DNA of 64,000 bases from an uncultured Candidatus Saccharibacteria bacterium (GCA_938043965.1 CALIQQ010000002.1:1-64000); one strand, 5' to 3'; counted from the stretch's first letter, positions 49,297 to 57,149 are shown. Notes: generated from the sequence alone by a model not told the origin. A program made the numbers and translations.

Positions 49297-49316
49297 AAAA
49301 ATTTGTACAAATTTTT
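49297..49316. promoter_or_regulatory. Perfect 20-bp palindrome upstream of the alarmone synthetase
   Basis: AAAAATTTGTACAAATTTTT reads the same on both strands. It lies 18 bases before the synthetase start, between its predicted promoter and ribosome site. It could be a repressor operator. Confidence 0.5.
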
Positions 49317-49399
49317 CTGCAAAAAACCACCTTTTAAAGTACTACTATGCGTTTCTTTTTATCAGAAAATTTGGCGTTTAGCCAACCACAATCTATTCT

Positions 49400-49405
49400 A
49401 TTATA
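49400..49405 (-). promoter_or_regulatory. -10 box for the alarmone synthetase
   Basis: On the minus strand TGTTATAAT gives a TATAAT with a leader of roughly 115 bases before the start at 49279. Confidence 0.5.
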
Positions 49406-49435
49406 ACACAAAATACCAAAAAATGCAAGAAAAAG

Positions 49436-49458
49436 GGCCGCCTCAGCGACCCCATGGT
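49436..49458 (-). terminator. Terminator of the 49496 gene
   Basis: On the minus strand GGGTCGC pairs with GCGGCCC around TGAG, followed by TTTTTC. Confidence 0.7.
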
Positions 49459-49495
49459 GTGTTAAATACTTTATGCTGTGTATGCGCCGAAACAA

Positions 49496-50086
49496 TTAAT
49501 CATCTGGAAGCAGAATCTCTGGATCTTCAATCTTTTTTCCGCCTGCCTTCCTGAGCTCGTTCCAGTTTTTCGCGTACTGTTCGAGCTCGGCTGCAAAATC
49601 CAGCATTGCGTTCTTCATTTCTCTAGTGATTGTCTGTGGATTTGGTGCATCCATTTCGCGCACCATCCTATCTGTCATGCGACCCTCTTTTCCCCATTTT
49701 TTGAAGGTCTCATTAGAGATAAACTGCACCCGGACTTTTTTAGCGTCATCGGCAAAATCATGAATATCTCCTTCAACGCCATCTCGTTTCGTGAGTAACT
49801 GGTACATCTTAGAAGATTTTCTATGATCCGCCAAATGCTCGAAAGCTGAAGAGTACATGAAAGAGAACTTTACTCCATCTTTTTCCACCACATCATTATT
49901 GATAGAAACGTATTGAAACGTCATTACAATATCAATGCATTTCGTAAGTAGATACGTTTTTCTGAGTGGAACCCAAATTCTCTCCAGTATCTCATTGATT
50001 GGAAAGTCCTGCACCGAAAAATTCTTGATTGCAAAATCAATCATTTTTGGCATCATCTGCTGTCGCATTTGTAGTATTTTTGGCAT
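49496..50086 (-). CDS. Hypothetical cytoplasmic protein
   Basis: 196 residues from the ATG at 50086, or 201 from a GTG at 50101. It is not recognised. It is soluble and mixed alpha/beta, with ILERIWVPLRKTYLLTKCID, VVEKDGVKFSFMYSSAFEHL and VEGDIHDFADDAKKVRVQFI. The C-terminus is charged. It sits just upstream of the small alarmone synthetase on the same strand but has its own terminator, so joint function is uncertain. The ATG fits the GAAAGGTGG ribosome site loosely. The GTG is too close to it. The 5' leader carries three predicted hairpins. Confidence 0.7.
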   Translation of the reverse strand: MPKILQMRQQMMPKMIDFAIKNFSVQDFPINEILERIWVPLRKTYLLTKCIDIVMTFQYVSINNDVVEKDGVKFSFMYSSAFEHLADHRKSSKMYQLLTKRDGVEGDIHDFADDAKKVRVQFISNETFKKWGKEGRMTDRMVREMDAPNPQTITREMKNAMLDFAAELEQYAKNWNELRKAGGKKIEDPEILLPDD

Positions 50087-50114
50087 ATATATCGCCACCA
50101 CCTTTCTGTTAAGT

Positions 50115-50179
50115 GTCCAATAGCTGGACTGTGCAAGGGTTGGTCTAATAAACCCTATGTTTCACCGTAGCTGTACGGT
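50115..50179 (-). promoter_or_regulatory. Structured 5' leader (three hairpins) of the 49496 gene
   Basis: Three consecutive inverted repeats lie between a minus-strand TATAAT region (near 50200) and the ribosome site: ACCGTA/TACGGT (50164-50169, 50174-50179), AGGGTT/AACCCT (50136-50141, 50151-50156) and GTCCA/TGGAC (50115-50119, 50125-50129). The last ends just before the Shine-Dalgarno region. It resembles a cis-regulatory RNA, but no known class is recognised. Confidence 0.45.
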
Positions 50180-50316
50180 ATTTAGTGACCACCTAAACTT
50201 TCTATAATTATACAACATTTCTTCATAAAAGCAAAGTACTATATGGCGCTGTCCCGTATTTTGTTATTTTTTCTGGCACCAATATCTGCTCATCCTCTAG
50301 GTTTTTTCTCTAAACT

Positions 50317-50326
50317 ATGCTAAAAT
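50317..50326 (+). promoter_or_regulatory. Extended -10 promoter of pnp
   Basis: ATGCTAAAAT includes the TGn extension and TAAAAT (50321-50326), about 108 bases upstream of the pnp start. The interval 50180-50316 otherwise holds no gene I can see. Confidence 0.5.
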
Positions 50327-50355
50327 ATAAACATTAAATAAGTGGGAGGACGGCG

Positions 50356-50407
50356 GATATTTGACGCCTATTCTGTATCAAGATTTCTCCATTAGGCATC
50401 AAATATC
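50356..50407 (+). promoter_or_regulatory. Long stem-loop in the pnp leader
   Basis: GATATTTGACGCCTA (50356-50370) pairs with TAGGCATCAAATATC (50393-50407) in 14 of 15 positions around a 22-base loop. The stem ends 26 bases before the pnp start. In E. coli, pnp is autoregulated through a comparable leader duplex cut by RNase III. Confidence 0.65.
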
Positions 50408-50433
50408 TGGTGTTTTCCCAAGAAAGGTAGTTT

Positions 50434-52629
50434 ATGGATATTGTAAATCCAACAGGGAAGCAAACCATTGTGGTTTCCACTGATTTTTGTGGCAAAAAAC
50501 TCTCGCTCGAAGTTAATCGAGTCGGTTTTCGCACCACTAGCTCAGTTTTAGTCACCTATGGTGATACGGTTGTGCTTGGTTCAGTTGTCGTGAGCGACAA
50601 GCCAGTTCAGCAAGATTTCTTCCCGCTCTCAATCGATTACGAAGAGAAATTCTATGCCTCTGGTAAAATCAGTGGCAGTAAATTTATTAAACGCGAAGGT
50701 AAACCTTCTGATGAGGCTGTTCTAATTGGCCGTCTGATCGACCGCCCAATTCGTCCACTCTTTCCAAAAGGTTACCGCCAAGAAGTTCAGGTCGTTGCTA
50801 CCGTCCTCTCGATGGATCCAAGTTTCCGTCCTGACGTGATTGGTATGTTAGCTGCTTCAAGCGCACTCCTTAATGCTGGTATTCCATTTGATGGCCCAGT
50901 TGCTGGTGTGCGAATTGGCCGCGTCAATGGTGAATTCAAGGCTTTCTTGACTCCAGAAGAGCGCTTGGCTTCAGATCTTGATCTCGTGGTTGCAGTTAAA
51001 GATCATAAGGTGGTTATGGTTGAGGCAGGCGCCAACGAAGTGCCTGAATCAGTTATTATTGATGCAATGCGCTGGGCAGTTGAAAATGTTCAACCTGCTC
51101 TCGAATTACAGCAAACTCTCCGCGCTAAATTAGCAGTCGAGGAGAAGGCTTTCGAGTTAATTTTGCCAAACCAAGATTTGCAGAAAACCGTTGACGACTG
51201 GACTAGCGAAGCCTTTAAGGGTGCTGACGGCAAACTTGGCACTAAAATTCGTGGTAATGTAATTGAACGTAAGCAAATCTGTGACGATTTACGCGCTAAA
51301 ATGCATGCTGAGTTTGCGCTTAAATTTGGCACCGGCGAAACTGAGGAGGCTAAGATTGCTGATTATGAAGCAAACCTTAAATCTGATTATGATGCCGCCT
51401 TTGAACTTGCTGTTCATCATGAAGTTCGTCGCGGTATCGTTAAGGACGGCACCCGTCCAGATGGCCGCAAGCTTGATGAGGTTCGTACACTTAGCTCTCA
51501 AACCGGTCTTCTCCCGCGCACTCATGGCTCCAGTCTATTTACTCGTGGTCTTACCCAGGCTATGAATATCGTCACTCTAGCTCCACTTTCCTTCGCTCAA
51601 GTCGTTGATACGATGGAAGTCACGGATGGCGAACGCCGTTACATGCACCACTATAATGCTCCAAGCTACACTGTTGGAGAGTGTGGTCGGCTTGGTTCTC
51701 CAGGACGTCGTGAAATTGGTCACGGCTACCTTGCTGAACGCGCCCTGATTCCAGTTTTACCAAGCAAGGAAGATTTTCCATACGCCATTCGTAGCGTTAC
51801 TGAAATCATGTCCCAAAATGGTTCTACTTCAATGGCCGCAACTTGTTCTAGCTGTATGGCTTTAATGGATGCTGGCGTGCCTTTGAAACGTCCAGTTTCT
51901 GGTGTGGCAATGGGGTTGATGGTGGACGTCCCAGCTGGCACCACTATTGAATCATCAGATATTGATAAAGCCTATGTCCTAACTGACCTTATGGATGCTG
52001 AAGATTTTGCTGGTGATATGGACTTTAAGGTAACTGGTACCACTGAAGGTATTACTGCTCTTCAAATGGACATGAAAGTTCATGGACTTCCAGTTGACAT
52101 TCTTGAAAAAGCAATCAAACAGTCTCATGAAGGTCGCATGTTTATTTTAAATCACATGCTTTCAGTCATTCCTGCTCCAAAAGACCAACTTTCTGAATAT
52201 GCTCCGCGCATTGAAAAGTTGCAGGTTAAACCAGAGAAAATTGGCGCCATTATTGGTAAAGGAGGGGAGATGATCAATAAAATCACTTCCGAAACTGGTG
52301 CTACTGTTGATATCGCAGACGATGGTCTGGTTACAATTGCCAGCAGTAATGGCGAATCTATTGATAAAGCTCTAGCTTGGATTAAGAGCCTTGTCGAGGA
52401 GCCAGAAATCGGTAAAATCTACACCGGCACCGTCGTCACGATTAAGGAATTTGGCGCCTTTGTCAATATCTTACCGGGCATTGATGGTATGCTCCATATC
52501 TCGCAAATTTCCGATAAACGCATCGAAAAAGTTGAAGATGTTTTACACGTTGGCGATCAAATTAGGGTTCGCCTTGAAGCGATTGACGACAAGGGCCGTC
52601 TCTCACTTTCCATGAAACACGTTGCTTAA
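50434..52629 (+). CDS. pnp: Polyribonucleotide nucleotidyltransferase (PNPase)
   Basis: 731 residues. Two RNase PH domains flank a helical linker. The first has DFFPLSIDYEEKFYASGKIS and RLIDRPIRPLFPKGYRQEVQ. The second has RRGIVKDGTRPDGRKLDEVR, GSSLFTRGLTQAM, GRREIGHGYLAERAL and SVTEIMSQNGSTSMAATCSS. A KH domain (IGAIIGKGGEMINKITSETG) and an S1 domain (GKIYTGTVVTIKEFGAFVNI) follow. PNPase degrades RNA 3' to 5' with phosphate and can add tails. AGAAAGG precedes the ATG. The leader stem-loop suggests autoregulation. Confidence 0.98.
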   Translation: MDIVNPTGKQTIVVSTDFCGKKLSLEVNRVGFRTTSSVLVTYGDTVVLGSVVVSDKPVQQDFFPLSIDYEEKFYASGKISGSKFIKREGKPSDEAVLIGRLIDRPIRPLFPKGYRQEVQVVATVLSMDPSFRPDVIGMLAASSALLNAGIPFDGPVAGVRIGRVNGEFKAFLTPEERLASDLDLVVAVKDHKVVMVEAGANEVPESVIIDAMRWAVENVQPALELQQTLRAKLAVEEKAFELILPNQDLQKTVDDWTSEAFKGADGKLGTKIRGNVIERKQICDDLRAKMHAEFALKFGTGETEEAKIADYEANLKSDYDAAFELAVHHEVRRGIVKDGTRPDGRKLDEVRTLSSQTGLLPRTHGSSLFTRGLTQAMNIVTLAPLSFAQVVDTMEVTDGERRYMHHYNAPSYTVGECGRLGSPGRREIGHGYLAERALIPVLPSKEDFPYAIRSVTEIMSQNGSTSMAATCSSCMALMDAGVPLKRPVSGVAMGLMVDVPAGTTIESSDIDKAYVLTDLMDAEDFAGDMDFKVTGTTEGITALQMDMKVHGLPVDILEKAIKQSHEGRMFILNHMLSVIPAPKDQLSEYAPRIEKLQVKPEKIGAIIGKGGEMINKITSETGATVDIADDGLVTIASSNGESIDKALAWIKSLVEEPEIGKIYTGTVVTIKEFGAFVNILPGIDGMLHISQISDKRIEKVEDVLHVGDQIRVRLEAIDDKGRLSLSMKHVA

Positions 52630-52644
52630 AAAAGCGATTCCTAG

Positions 52645-52670
52645 CTGACAAGGGAACAAACCCTTGTCAG
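52645..52670 (+). other. Perfect 10-bp hairpin between pnp and rplS
   Basis: CTGACAAGGG (52645-52654) pairs with CCCTTGTCAG (52661-52670) around AACAAA, flanked by CTAG on both sides. No T-run follows, so it is more likely an RNA-stability or processing element than an intrinsic terminator. Confidence 0.55.
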
Positions 52671-52724
52671 AACTAGGGAAATATGCTAAAATAAGACAAG
52701 TTTAAATAATAAAAGGTTAATATA

Positions 52725-53162
52725 ATGAGTTTTTCTATCTTAAAGAAGATTGGCGATGCCCAGAAAAAACACGCAGTTGTCGATGTTCGTTCTGGCGACA
52801 CCGTTAAAGTTACCCAAAAGATTAAGGAAGGCAATAAGTTCCGTTCACAGGTCTTCGAAGGTGTTGTAATCCGCACCGATCGCAAAGATTCTCATACGGC
52901 TCGTATTACCGTCCGTAAGATTGCTTCCGGTATTGGCGTTGAGAAGTCATTCTTAATCCACAGCCCATTGGTCGAAAAAATTGAAGTTACTAAGCGTGCT
53001 AAAGTTCGTCGCAAGAACCTTACTTACCTTCGTGAACGTTCTGGTAAATCTGCTCGTCTTACTAATAAAGATTTTGATCGTGCAGCTGTTAACGCTTTGC
53101 CAGAAGTTGAAGCAAACGAACCAGCTGAAGTTGTCGAAACTACTGAAACTACCGAAGCTTAA
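52725..53162 (+). CDS. rplS: 50S ribosomal protein bL19
   Basis: 145 residues. The core is diagnostic: VRSGDTVKVTQKIKEGNKFR, QVFEGVVIRTDRKDSHTARI, TVRKIASGIGVEKSFLIHSP and KVRRKNLTYLRERSGKSARL. A C-terminal acidic, Thr/Glu-rich extension (about 115-145) is beyond the usual length. bL19 sits at the 30S-50S interface. AAAGG lies before the ATG and a strong terminator follows. Confidence 0.96.
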   Translation: MSFSILKKIGDAQKKHAVVDVRSGDTVKVTQKIKEGNKFRSQVFEGVVIRTDRKDSHTARITVRKIASGIGVEKSFLIHSPLVEKIEVTKRAKVRRKNLTYLRERSGKSARLTNKDFDRAAVNALPEVEANEPAEVVETTETTEA

Positions 53163-53175
53163 ATCTAGCATTATG

Positions 53176-53207
53176 AAAATAACTCTCAGTTCGAGAGTTA
53201 TTTTTTT
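53176..53207 (+). terminator. Intrinsic terminator of rplS
   Basis: AAATAACTCTC pairs with GAGAGTTATTT around AGTTC, followed by TTTT. Confidence 0.88.
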
Positions 53208-53281
53208 ACGAAAACTTGTGCAAGACCAGTTTAGTAATGTAAGTTTCTAGTGTAGTATAAAGCTTGTGATGTCTTGTAAAA

Positions 53282-54922
53282 TTATAGTACACGACCTACT
53301 TCGTCAATCGTAGTCTCGCCTCTTAGTGCCGCTAAAACTCCTTTTTGTTCTAGCGTAATCATTCCGAGCTCTTTTGCGGTTTTCTCAATCGCACCTGTGT
53401 TGATATCTTCCATATCTCCTCGAATAAATTTCTGAATACCTTCAGATACTAACATCTGTTCCATAATCACAATTCGACCCTTATACCCGAATGGATCTTC
53501 TTCGCCGTTTGGCACAGCTTTATATAGCGTAAAGCTTTCTGGATTAAATTCTTTACCGATTTTTTCCGAAATTAGTTCATTAGATAACCCAGATAAAATT
53601 CTTAGTACGTATTTTCTAGTTGCCTCATCTGGCTCATACCCTTGCTTTGAGTCCGACAATTTGCGGAGCAGTCGCTGTGCAATCACTAATCGTACCGAGC
53701 TTGAGAAAATTGGGTTAGTGCCAATCAAGTCAATCATTCTTGAAAAAGCTGCTGCAGTTGAATTGGCATGGAAGGATGATAGCACTAAATGCCCGGTAAT
53801 CGAGGCTTGAATTGCTGTTTTTGCCGTATCGGCATCACGAATCTCGCCTACCATCACTACATCTGGATCAAGTCGTAGCACTGAGCGTAGTCCATCTGCA
53901 AACGACCCACCGTTGGTTGTGTCGATCGGAATTTGTGAAACGCCATTAATGCCGTATTCAATCGGGTCTTCTAGTGTAATAATTTTTCGCTCCGTTGAGT
54001 TCAGTGCATTGATCATTGAATAAAGCGTCGTAGATTTACCGGAGCCAGTTGGACCAACCATTAAAACTAGTCCTCGTGGATGAGAAACTACTTCATTGAT
54101 GGTGTCGAGCTCTTCGCGAGTTAGTCCGAGCAAATCTAGGTTTAGTAAACTTTCATCAAAGTTGAATAGACGCAGTACAGCATCTTGTCCGTACATAGTC
54201 GGAATCGTTTCAACACGAATGTTTAGCAAGTGTTTTGCGCCGTTACTAAATACATCTTTTTGCATGTGGCCAGATTGTGGTGTTTGGGCCGCTGTTGAAA
54301 CGCCCGCACGACTAGAAAGCTCGCCCATAAAAACTCGATAGCGGTCTCGCTCAATGTTTGCCACTGGATGAAGCATTCCATCCACCCGCATACGAATTCG
54401 AATTACATCTCTTAGATTCTCAATATGGATATCGGACGCCCCTAATTTATCAGCCTGATCCAGCAGGAAATCAAACACTTTTTCGGTGCCAACTGAATTC
54501 AGTGTTTGTGAGACTTCGGCCAGCGTTTCCGAATCACCCTCTTTGGCAATTCTAATATCTTCGTAGTGAATTTCACGCGGCGGGTCGTAACGGAGCATAA
54601 AGACATTGTAGCCAGATAGTGAAATTAGGAAAAAATCACATTTTTCACCAAAATCAGCGTATTGTTTGCCAATTTTCTCGATGACCGATCGCGGAGTTTG
54701 GCTAGTCACCATAAACTGGTAATGCTCTTCGTTACCACCTTTCTGCAAGGGCAAAATATAATCAGTGTGCATCTGTGTTTTACTGATTAAATCCATCACT
54801 AGTGGAATTGTATCTTCAAACGATCGGGTATCAAGATATGGTAACCCTAAAATGCGCGCCCGATCTCTGGTCGCATTCTCTTCGTTTTCACGTCGTTTTT
54901 GTTGAATTTCTTGTTCGTTCAT
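53282..54922 (-). CDS. pilB: PilB/GspE-type pilus assembly ATPase
   Basis: 546 residues. An N-terminal GspE_N-like domain (about 20-125) precedes the ATPase core. Motifs are GASDIHIE (161-168), Walker A GPTGSGKST (290-298), the Asp box ITLEDPIEYGINGVSQIPID, Walker B-like LRLDPDVVMVGEIRD and the His box ITGHLVLSSFHANS. It would power pilus extension for the prepilins at 25.8-29.9 kb. The tetra-cysteine zinc site common in PilB is missing; the region reads KLSDSKQGYEPDE. TATAAT and AAGGAG lie upstream, although the ribosome site is unusually far (16 bases) from the ATG. Confidence 0.93.
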   Translation of the reverse strand: MNEQEIQQKRRENEENATRDRARILGLPYLDTRSFEDTIPLVMDLISKTQMHTDYILPLQKGGNEEHYQFMVTSQTPRSVIEKIGKQYADFGEKCDFFLISLSGYNVFMLRYDPPREIHYEDIRIAKEGDSETLAEVSQTLNSVGTEKVFDFLLDQADKLGASDIHIENLRDVIRIRMRVDGMLHPVANIERDRYRVFMGELSSRAGVSTAAQTPQSGHMQKDVFSNGAKHLLNIRVETIPTMYGQDAVLRLFNFDESLLNLDLLGLTREELDTINEVVSHPRGLVLMVGPTGSGKSTTLYSMINALNSTERKIITLEDPIEYGINGVSQIPIDTTNGGSFADGLRSVLRLDPDVVMVGEIRDADTAKTAIQASITGHLVLSSFHANSTAAAFSRMIDLIGTNPIFSSSVRLVIAQRLLRKLSDSKQGYEPDEATRKYVLRILSGLSNELISEKIGKEFNPESFTLYKAVPNGEEDPFGYKGRIVIMEQMLVSEGIQKFIRGDMEDINTGAIEKTAKELGMITLEQKGVLAALRGETTIDEVGRVL

Positions 54923-54984
54923 ATCCCACTCGAATTATCTCCTTAATTATAGCACAAGCGATATCAAAAAATCCAAAAATCCTC

Positions 54985-54990
54985 TATAAT
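54985..54990 (+). promoter_or_regulatory. -10 box for the leaderless rnhB fusion gene
   Basis: TATAAT ends six bases before a GTG start at 54997. Confidence 0.5.
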
Positions 54991-54996
54991 TAAGGT

Positions 54997-55950
54997 GTGC
55001 AAAAAGTTATTCTTGGTATCGATGAAGTTGGGCGTGGCCCCTATGCTGGCCCGTTGGTTATTGGCGCCTGCATTTTGCCACACCCATATTCTGACTACCC
55101 GTGGATTGATGAGCTCACTGACTCTAAGAAATTGTCCGAGAAAAAACGCCTTGAGTTATATCAGATAATTAAAAATACTGCCGCCGCTTCTGCTACTGGC
55201 TGGGTCTCTAGCTGTGAGCTTGATCAAATTGGCATGAGTGCTGCCCTAAAACTGGCTACTCGTCGCGCTGTTTCTAGAATTCGCGCCACTAAAGTCCCGT
55301 TTACCGAAATTATTATTGATGGCATCTCCAACTTTTTAGCTGACACTACGCTGGAATCTTATGTTACCACCATGAAAAAAGCTGACCTGCTTATCAAGGA
55401 AGTTTCCGCCGCCTCGATTATTGCTAAAGTTGAACGTGATCTCTATATGAAACAATTAGCCGAACTTTATCCCGAGTATGGCTTTGAAAAACATGTTGGC
55501 TATGGCACGGCGCACCACCAAGCTGCCATGGAAAAATTTGGTCTCACTCCAGAGCATCGTCGTAGCTTTACTCCAGTTAAAAAACTTGATAAAACCACTA
55601 AACAAATTGGTGATGCTGGCGAATCAAAAATCGTCGATTTGCTCGAAGTCGCCGGACATCAAATTGTCGCCCGTAACTATCACACTAAGTTCTTCGAGAT
55701 CGATATTATTTCCGAAAAAGCTGGCAAGCTTTTCTTTACCGAAGTTAAAACTAGAAAAAATGACACCCATGGTACGCCAGCGGCTATGATTGATCGTAAA
55801 AAATTAGAAAAAATGGCTTTTGCGGCTCGCGCTTACATGAAACTAAATCAAAATACTAAAGACTTTAAACTTGCAGTTGGCACAGTGAATGGCGAAGAGC
55901 TCGATTGGTTTGAGTTGGACTGTACGGACATTTTATGGTATGATATGTAA
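54997..55950 (+). CDS. rnhB: RNase HII fused to a YraN-type nuclease domain
   Basis: 317 residues. Residues 1-200 are RNase HII: ILGIDEVGRGPYAGPLVIGA (catalytic Asp-Glu), ELTDSKKLSEKKR, IIIDGISNFL, VSAASIIAKVERD and YGFEKHVGYGTAHHQAAMEK. Residues about 205-317 match UPF0102/YraN: GDAGESKIVDLLEVAGHQIV and RNYHTKFFEIDIISEKAGKL, then FFTEVKTRKN. The second half has the E...D...ExK arrangement of Holliday-resolvase-like nucleases. The genes are often neighbours but normally separate. RNase HII removes RNA from RNA-DNA hybrids. The start is GTG without a ribosome site, six bases after the -10 box. Confidence 0.93.
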   Translation: MQKVILGIDEVGRGPYAGPLVIGACILPHPYSDYPWIDELTDSKKLSEKKRLELYQIIKNTAAASATGWVSSCELDQIGMSAALKLATRRAVSRIRATKVPFTEIIIDGISNFLADTTLESYVTTMKKADLLIKEVSAASIIAKVERDLYMKQLAELYPEYGFEKHVGYGTAHHQAAMEKFGLTPEHRRSFTPVKKLDKTTKQIGDAGESKIVDLLEVAGHQIVARNYHTKFFEIDIISEKAGKLFFTEVKTRKNDTHGTPAAMIDRKKLEKMAFAARAYMKLNQNTKDFKLAVGTVNGEELDWFELDCTDILWYDM

Positions 55951-55955
55951 AGTCT

Positions 55956-56399
55956 ATGACCGATATCGAAATTTTTCAACAAATCACTAGTAGTGCTAAC
56001 TATCAAAAAACTAAGAATTTTCGCCAACATGGCACCTATTCTGTTTATGAGCACTCAATTTATGTCTGCCAAACCGCTCTTAAACTCTCCGATTTTTTGC
56101 ATCTAAAAATTAACCGCAATTCACTAACTAAAGCAGCGTTACTTCATGATTATTTTCTGTACGACTGGCACGATAAAGAAAGCCCAAAGCTGCATGGTTT
56201 TCGTCACGCTAAAATTGCCGCTGACAACGCTAAACGCGACTACGGCCTCACTAAAAAAGAATATCGCATTATTGCCTCACATATGTTTCCGCTTGGCTGG
56301 CGTATTCCGACTTCAAAGGAAGCAATCTTGCTGACTTTAGCGGATAAATACTGCGCGACTAGGGAATCGTTTAGGCGTAAGGCTAAAACTAAAAAATAG
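55956..56399 (+). CDS. HD-domain phosphohydrolase
   Basis: 147 residues. YSVYEHSIYVCQTAL supplies the first His, AALLHDYFLYDWHDKESP the HD pair and ADKYCATRESF the last Asp, in the order H...HD...D of the HD superfamily. FRHAKIAADNAKRDYGLTKK and YRIIASHMFPLGWRIPTSKE match uncharacterised bacterial HD proteins. The substrate is unknown; nucleotides are a reasonable guess. It starts six bases after the rnhB fusion stop, probably in the same transcript. Its stop codon is part of the terminator stem. Confidence 0.85.
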   Translation: MTDIEIFQQITSSANYQKTKNFRQHGTYSVYEHSIYVCQTALKLSDFLHLKINRNSLTKAALLHDYFLYDWHDKESPKLHGFRHAKIAADNAKRDYGLTKKEYRIIASHMFPLGWRIPTSKEAILLTLADKYCATRESFRRKAKTKK

Positions 56400-56420
56400 G
56401 GCAGACTGCCCTATTTTTTA
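56390..56420 (+). terminator. Intrinsic terminator overlapping the HD gene stop
   Basis: AAAAATAGGGCAG pairs with CTGCCCTATTTTT, followed by further T. Confidence 0.85.
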
Positions 56421-56474
56421 AAACCTCCCATTACCTCGCGATAATTCAATAGCCAAAAATCTCCACTTTATCGA

Positions 56475-56927
56475 CTATTCTGCGGTTACGCGACCAAAGT
56501 AAGCCACATTTTGCGCTAAAGCTTGATCTTGCAATCTTGCTGCACGGACCAAGTCATTTACACATGAGTTAACCGAGTGTTTGACGCGGACTGACTCCTC
56601 TGCTTTTTTACCGTCGTTCCAGCGTTCCAGTGAGCCTACTAAGTATCCAGTGATACGGCGTAGTCTTTCGAATTTGTCGCCTGCAAAGTACTCGCTGTAT
56701 TTATCGAAGTAGGCTTTAGCTTTTTCTTCGCTACCGTATTTTGTGATTAGAGAAACGCCTAACTCGACTAGTAAACTTACGTGCATATTTTCGTAATTAT
56801 CAACCGTTTTAAGCGCTTTTTTGATTTCTGCTTCTGGTACTTCAGCGTATTCGTTGAGGGAGTTTTTAAAGCGATCAAACTCAAATTTAGTGGCATCAGC
56901 TGGGTTTCGATAAATAATGTTTTTCAT
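56475..56927 (-). CDS. Unknown small protein under apparent NrdR control
   Basis: 150 residues, not recognised. It is soluble, helical and charged. Segments include IIYRNPADATKFEFDRFKNS, YAEVPEAEIKKALKTVDNYE, YFAGDKFERLRRITGYLVGS and the C-terminal RAARLQDQALAQNVAYFGRV. There is no signal peptide or membrane helix. The promoter (TTGACA, 18 bases, TATAAT) contains one NrdR-type box in the spacer and a second just upstream, 32 bases apart centre to centre. This is the arrangement that controls ribonucleotide reductase genes. A role in dNTP supply is therefore a reasonable inference. AAGGAAAAAG precedes the ATG. Confidence 0.78.
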   Translation of the reverse strand: MKNIIYRNPADATKFEFDRFKNSLNEYAEVPEAEIKKALKTVDNYENMHVSLLVELGVSLITKYGSEEKAKAYFDKYSEYFAGDKFERLRRITGYLVGSLERWNDGKKAEESVRVKHSVNSCVNDLVRAARLQDQALAQNVAYFGRVTAE

Positions 56928-56969
56928 CTTTTTCCTTATTTTTAAAATTTAGGTTTTATTCTGCTTATG

Positions 56970-56999
56970 ATTATAAAGCCCATATATAGTGTTTGTCAA
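56970..56999 (-). promoter_or_regulatory. Promoter of the NrdR-boxed gene
   Basis: On the minus strand TTGACA (56999-56994) is 18 bases from TATAAT (56975-56970). The downstream NrdR box fills the spacer. Confidence 0.7.
56977..56992. promoter_or_regulatory. NrdR box 1
   Basis: AGCCCATATATAGTGT on the + strand, or ACACTATATATGGGCT on the minus, matches the right half of the 16-bp NrdR consensus perfectly and the left half partly. Confidence 0.7.
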
Positions 57000-57008
57000 T
57001 ACTTTTTA

Positions 57009-57024
57009 ACACTATATCTAGTGT
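57009..57024. promoter_or_regulatory. NrdR box 2
   Basis: ACACTATATCTAGTGT is an almost perfect NrdR box. Its start is exactly 32 bp from box 1, about three helical turns, as expected for cooperative NrdR binding. Confidence 0.8.
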
Positions 57025-57089
57025 TTTTTGCATTTATCTTGAAAAATCTTCCACCGCCCCTGAAGCTATTTTATTTTTAACTTTATAAA

Positions 57090-57115
57090 AAAGCGAGCAT
57101 TGGTGTGCCCGCTTA
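57090..57115 (-). terminator. Intrinsic terminator of the 57150 gene
   Basis: On the minus strand AGCGGGC pairs with GCTCGCT, followed by TTTTT. Confidence 0.75.
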
Positions 57116-57149
57116 AAAATTATCTTTAATTAGTAACTTTTTCTAAAAA

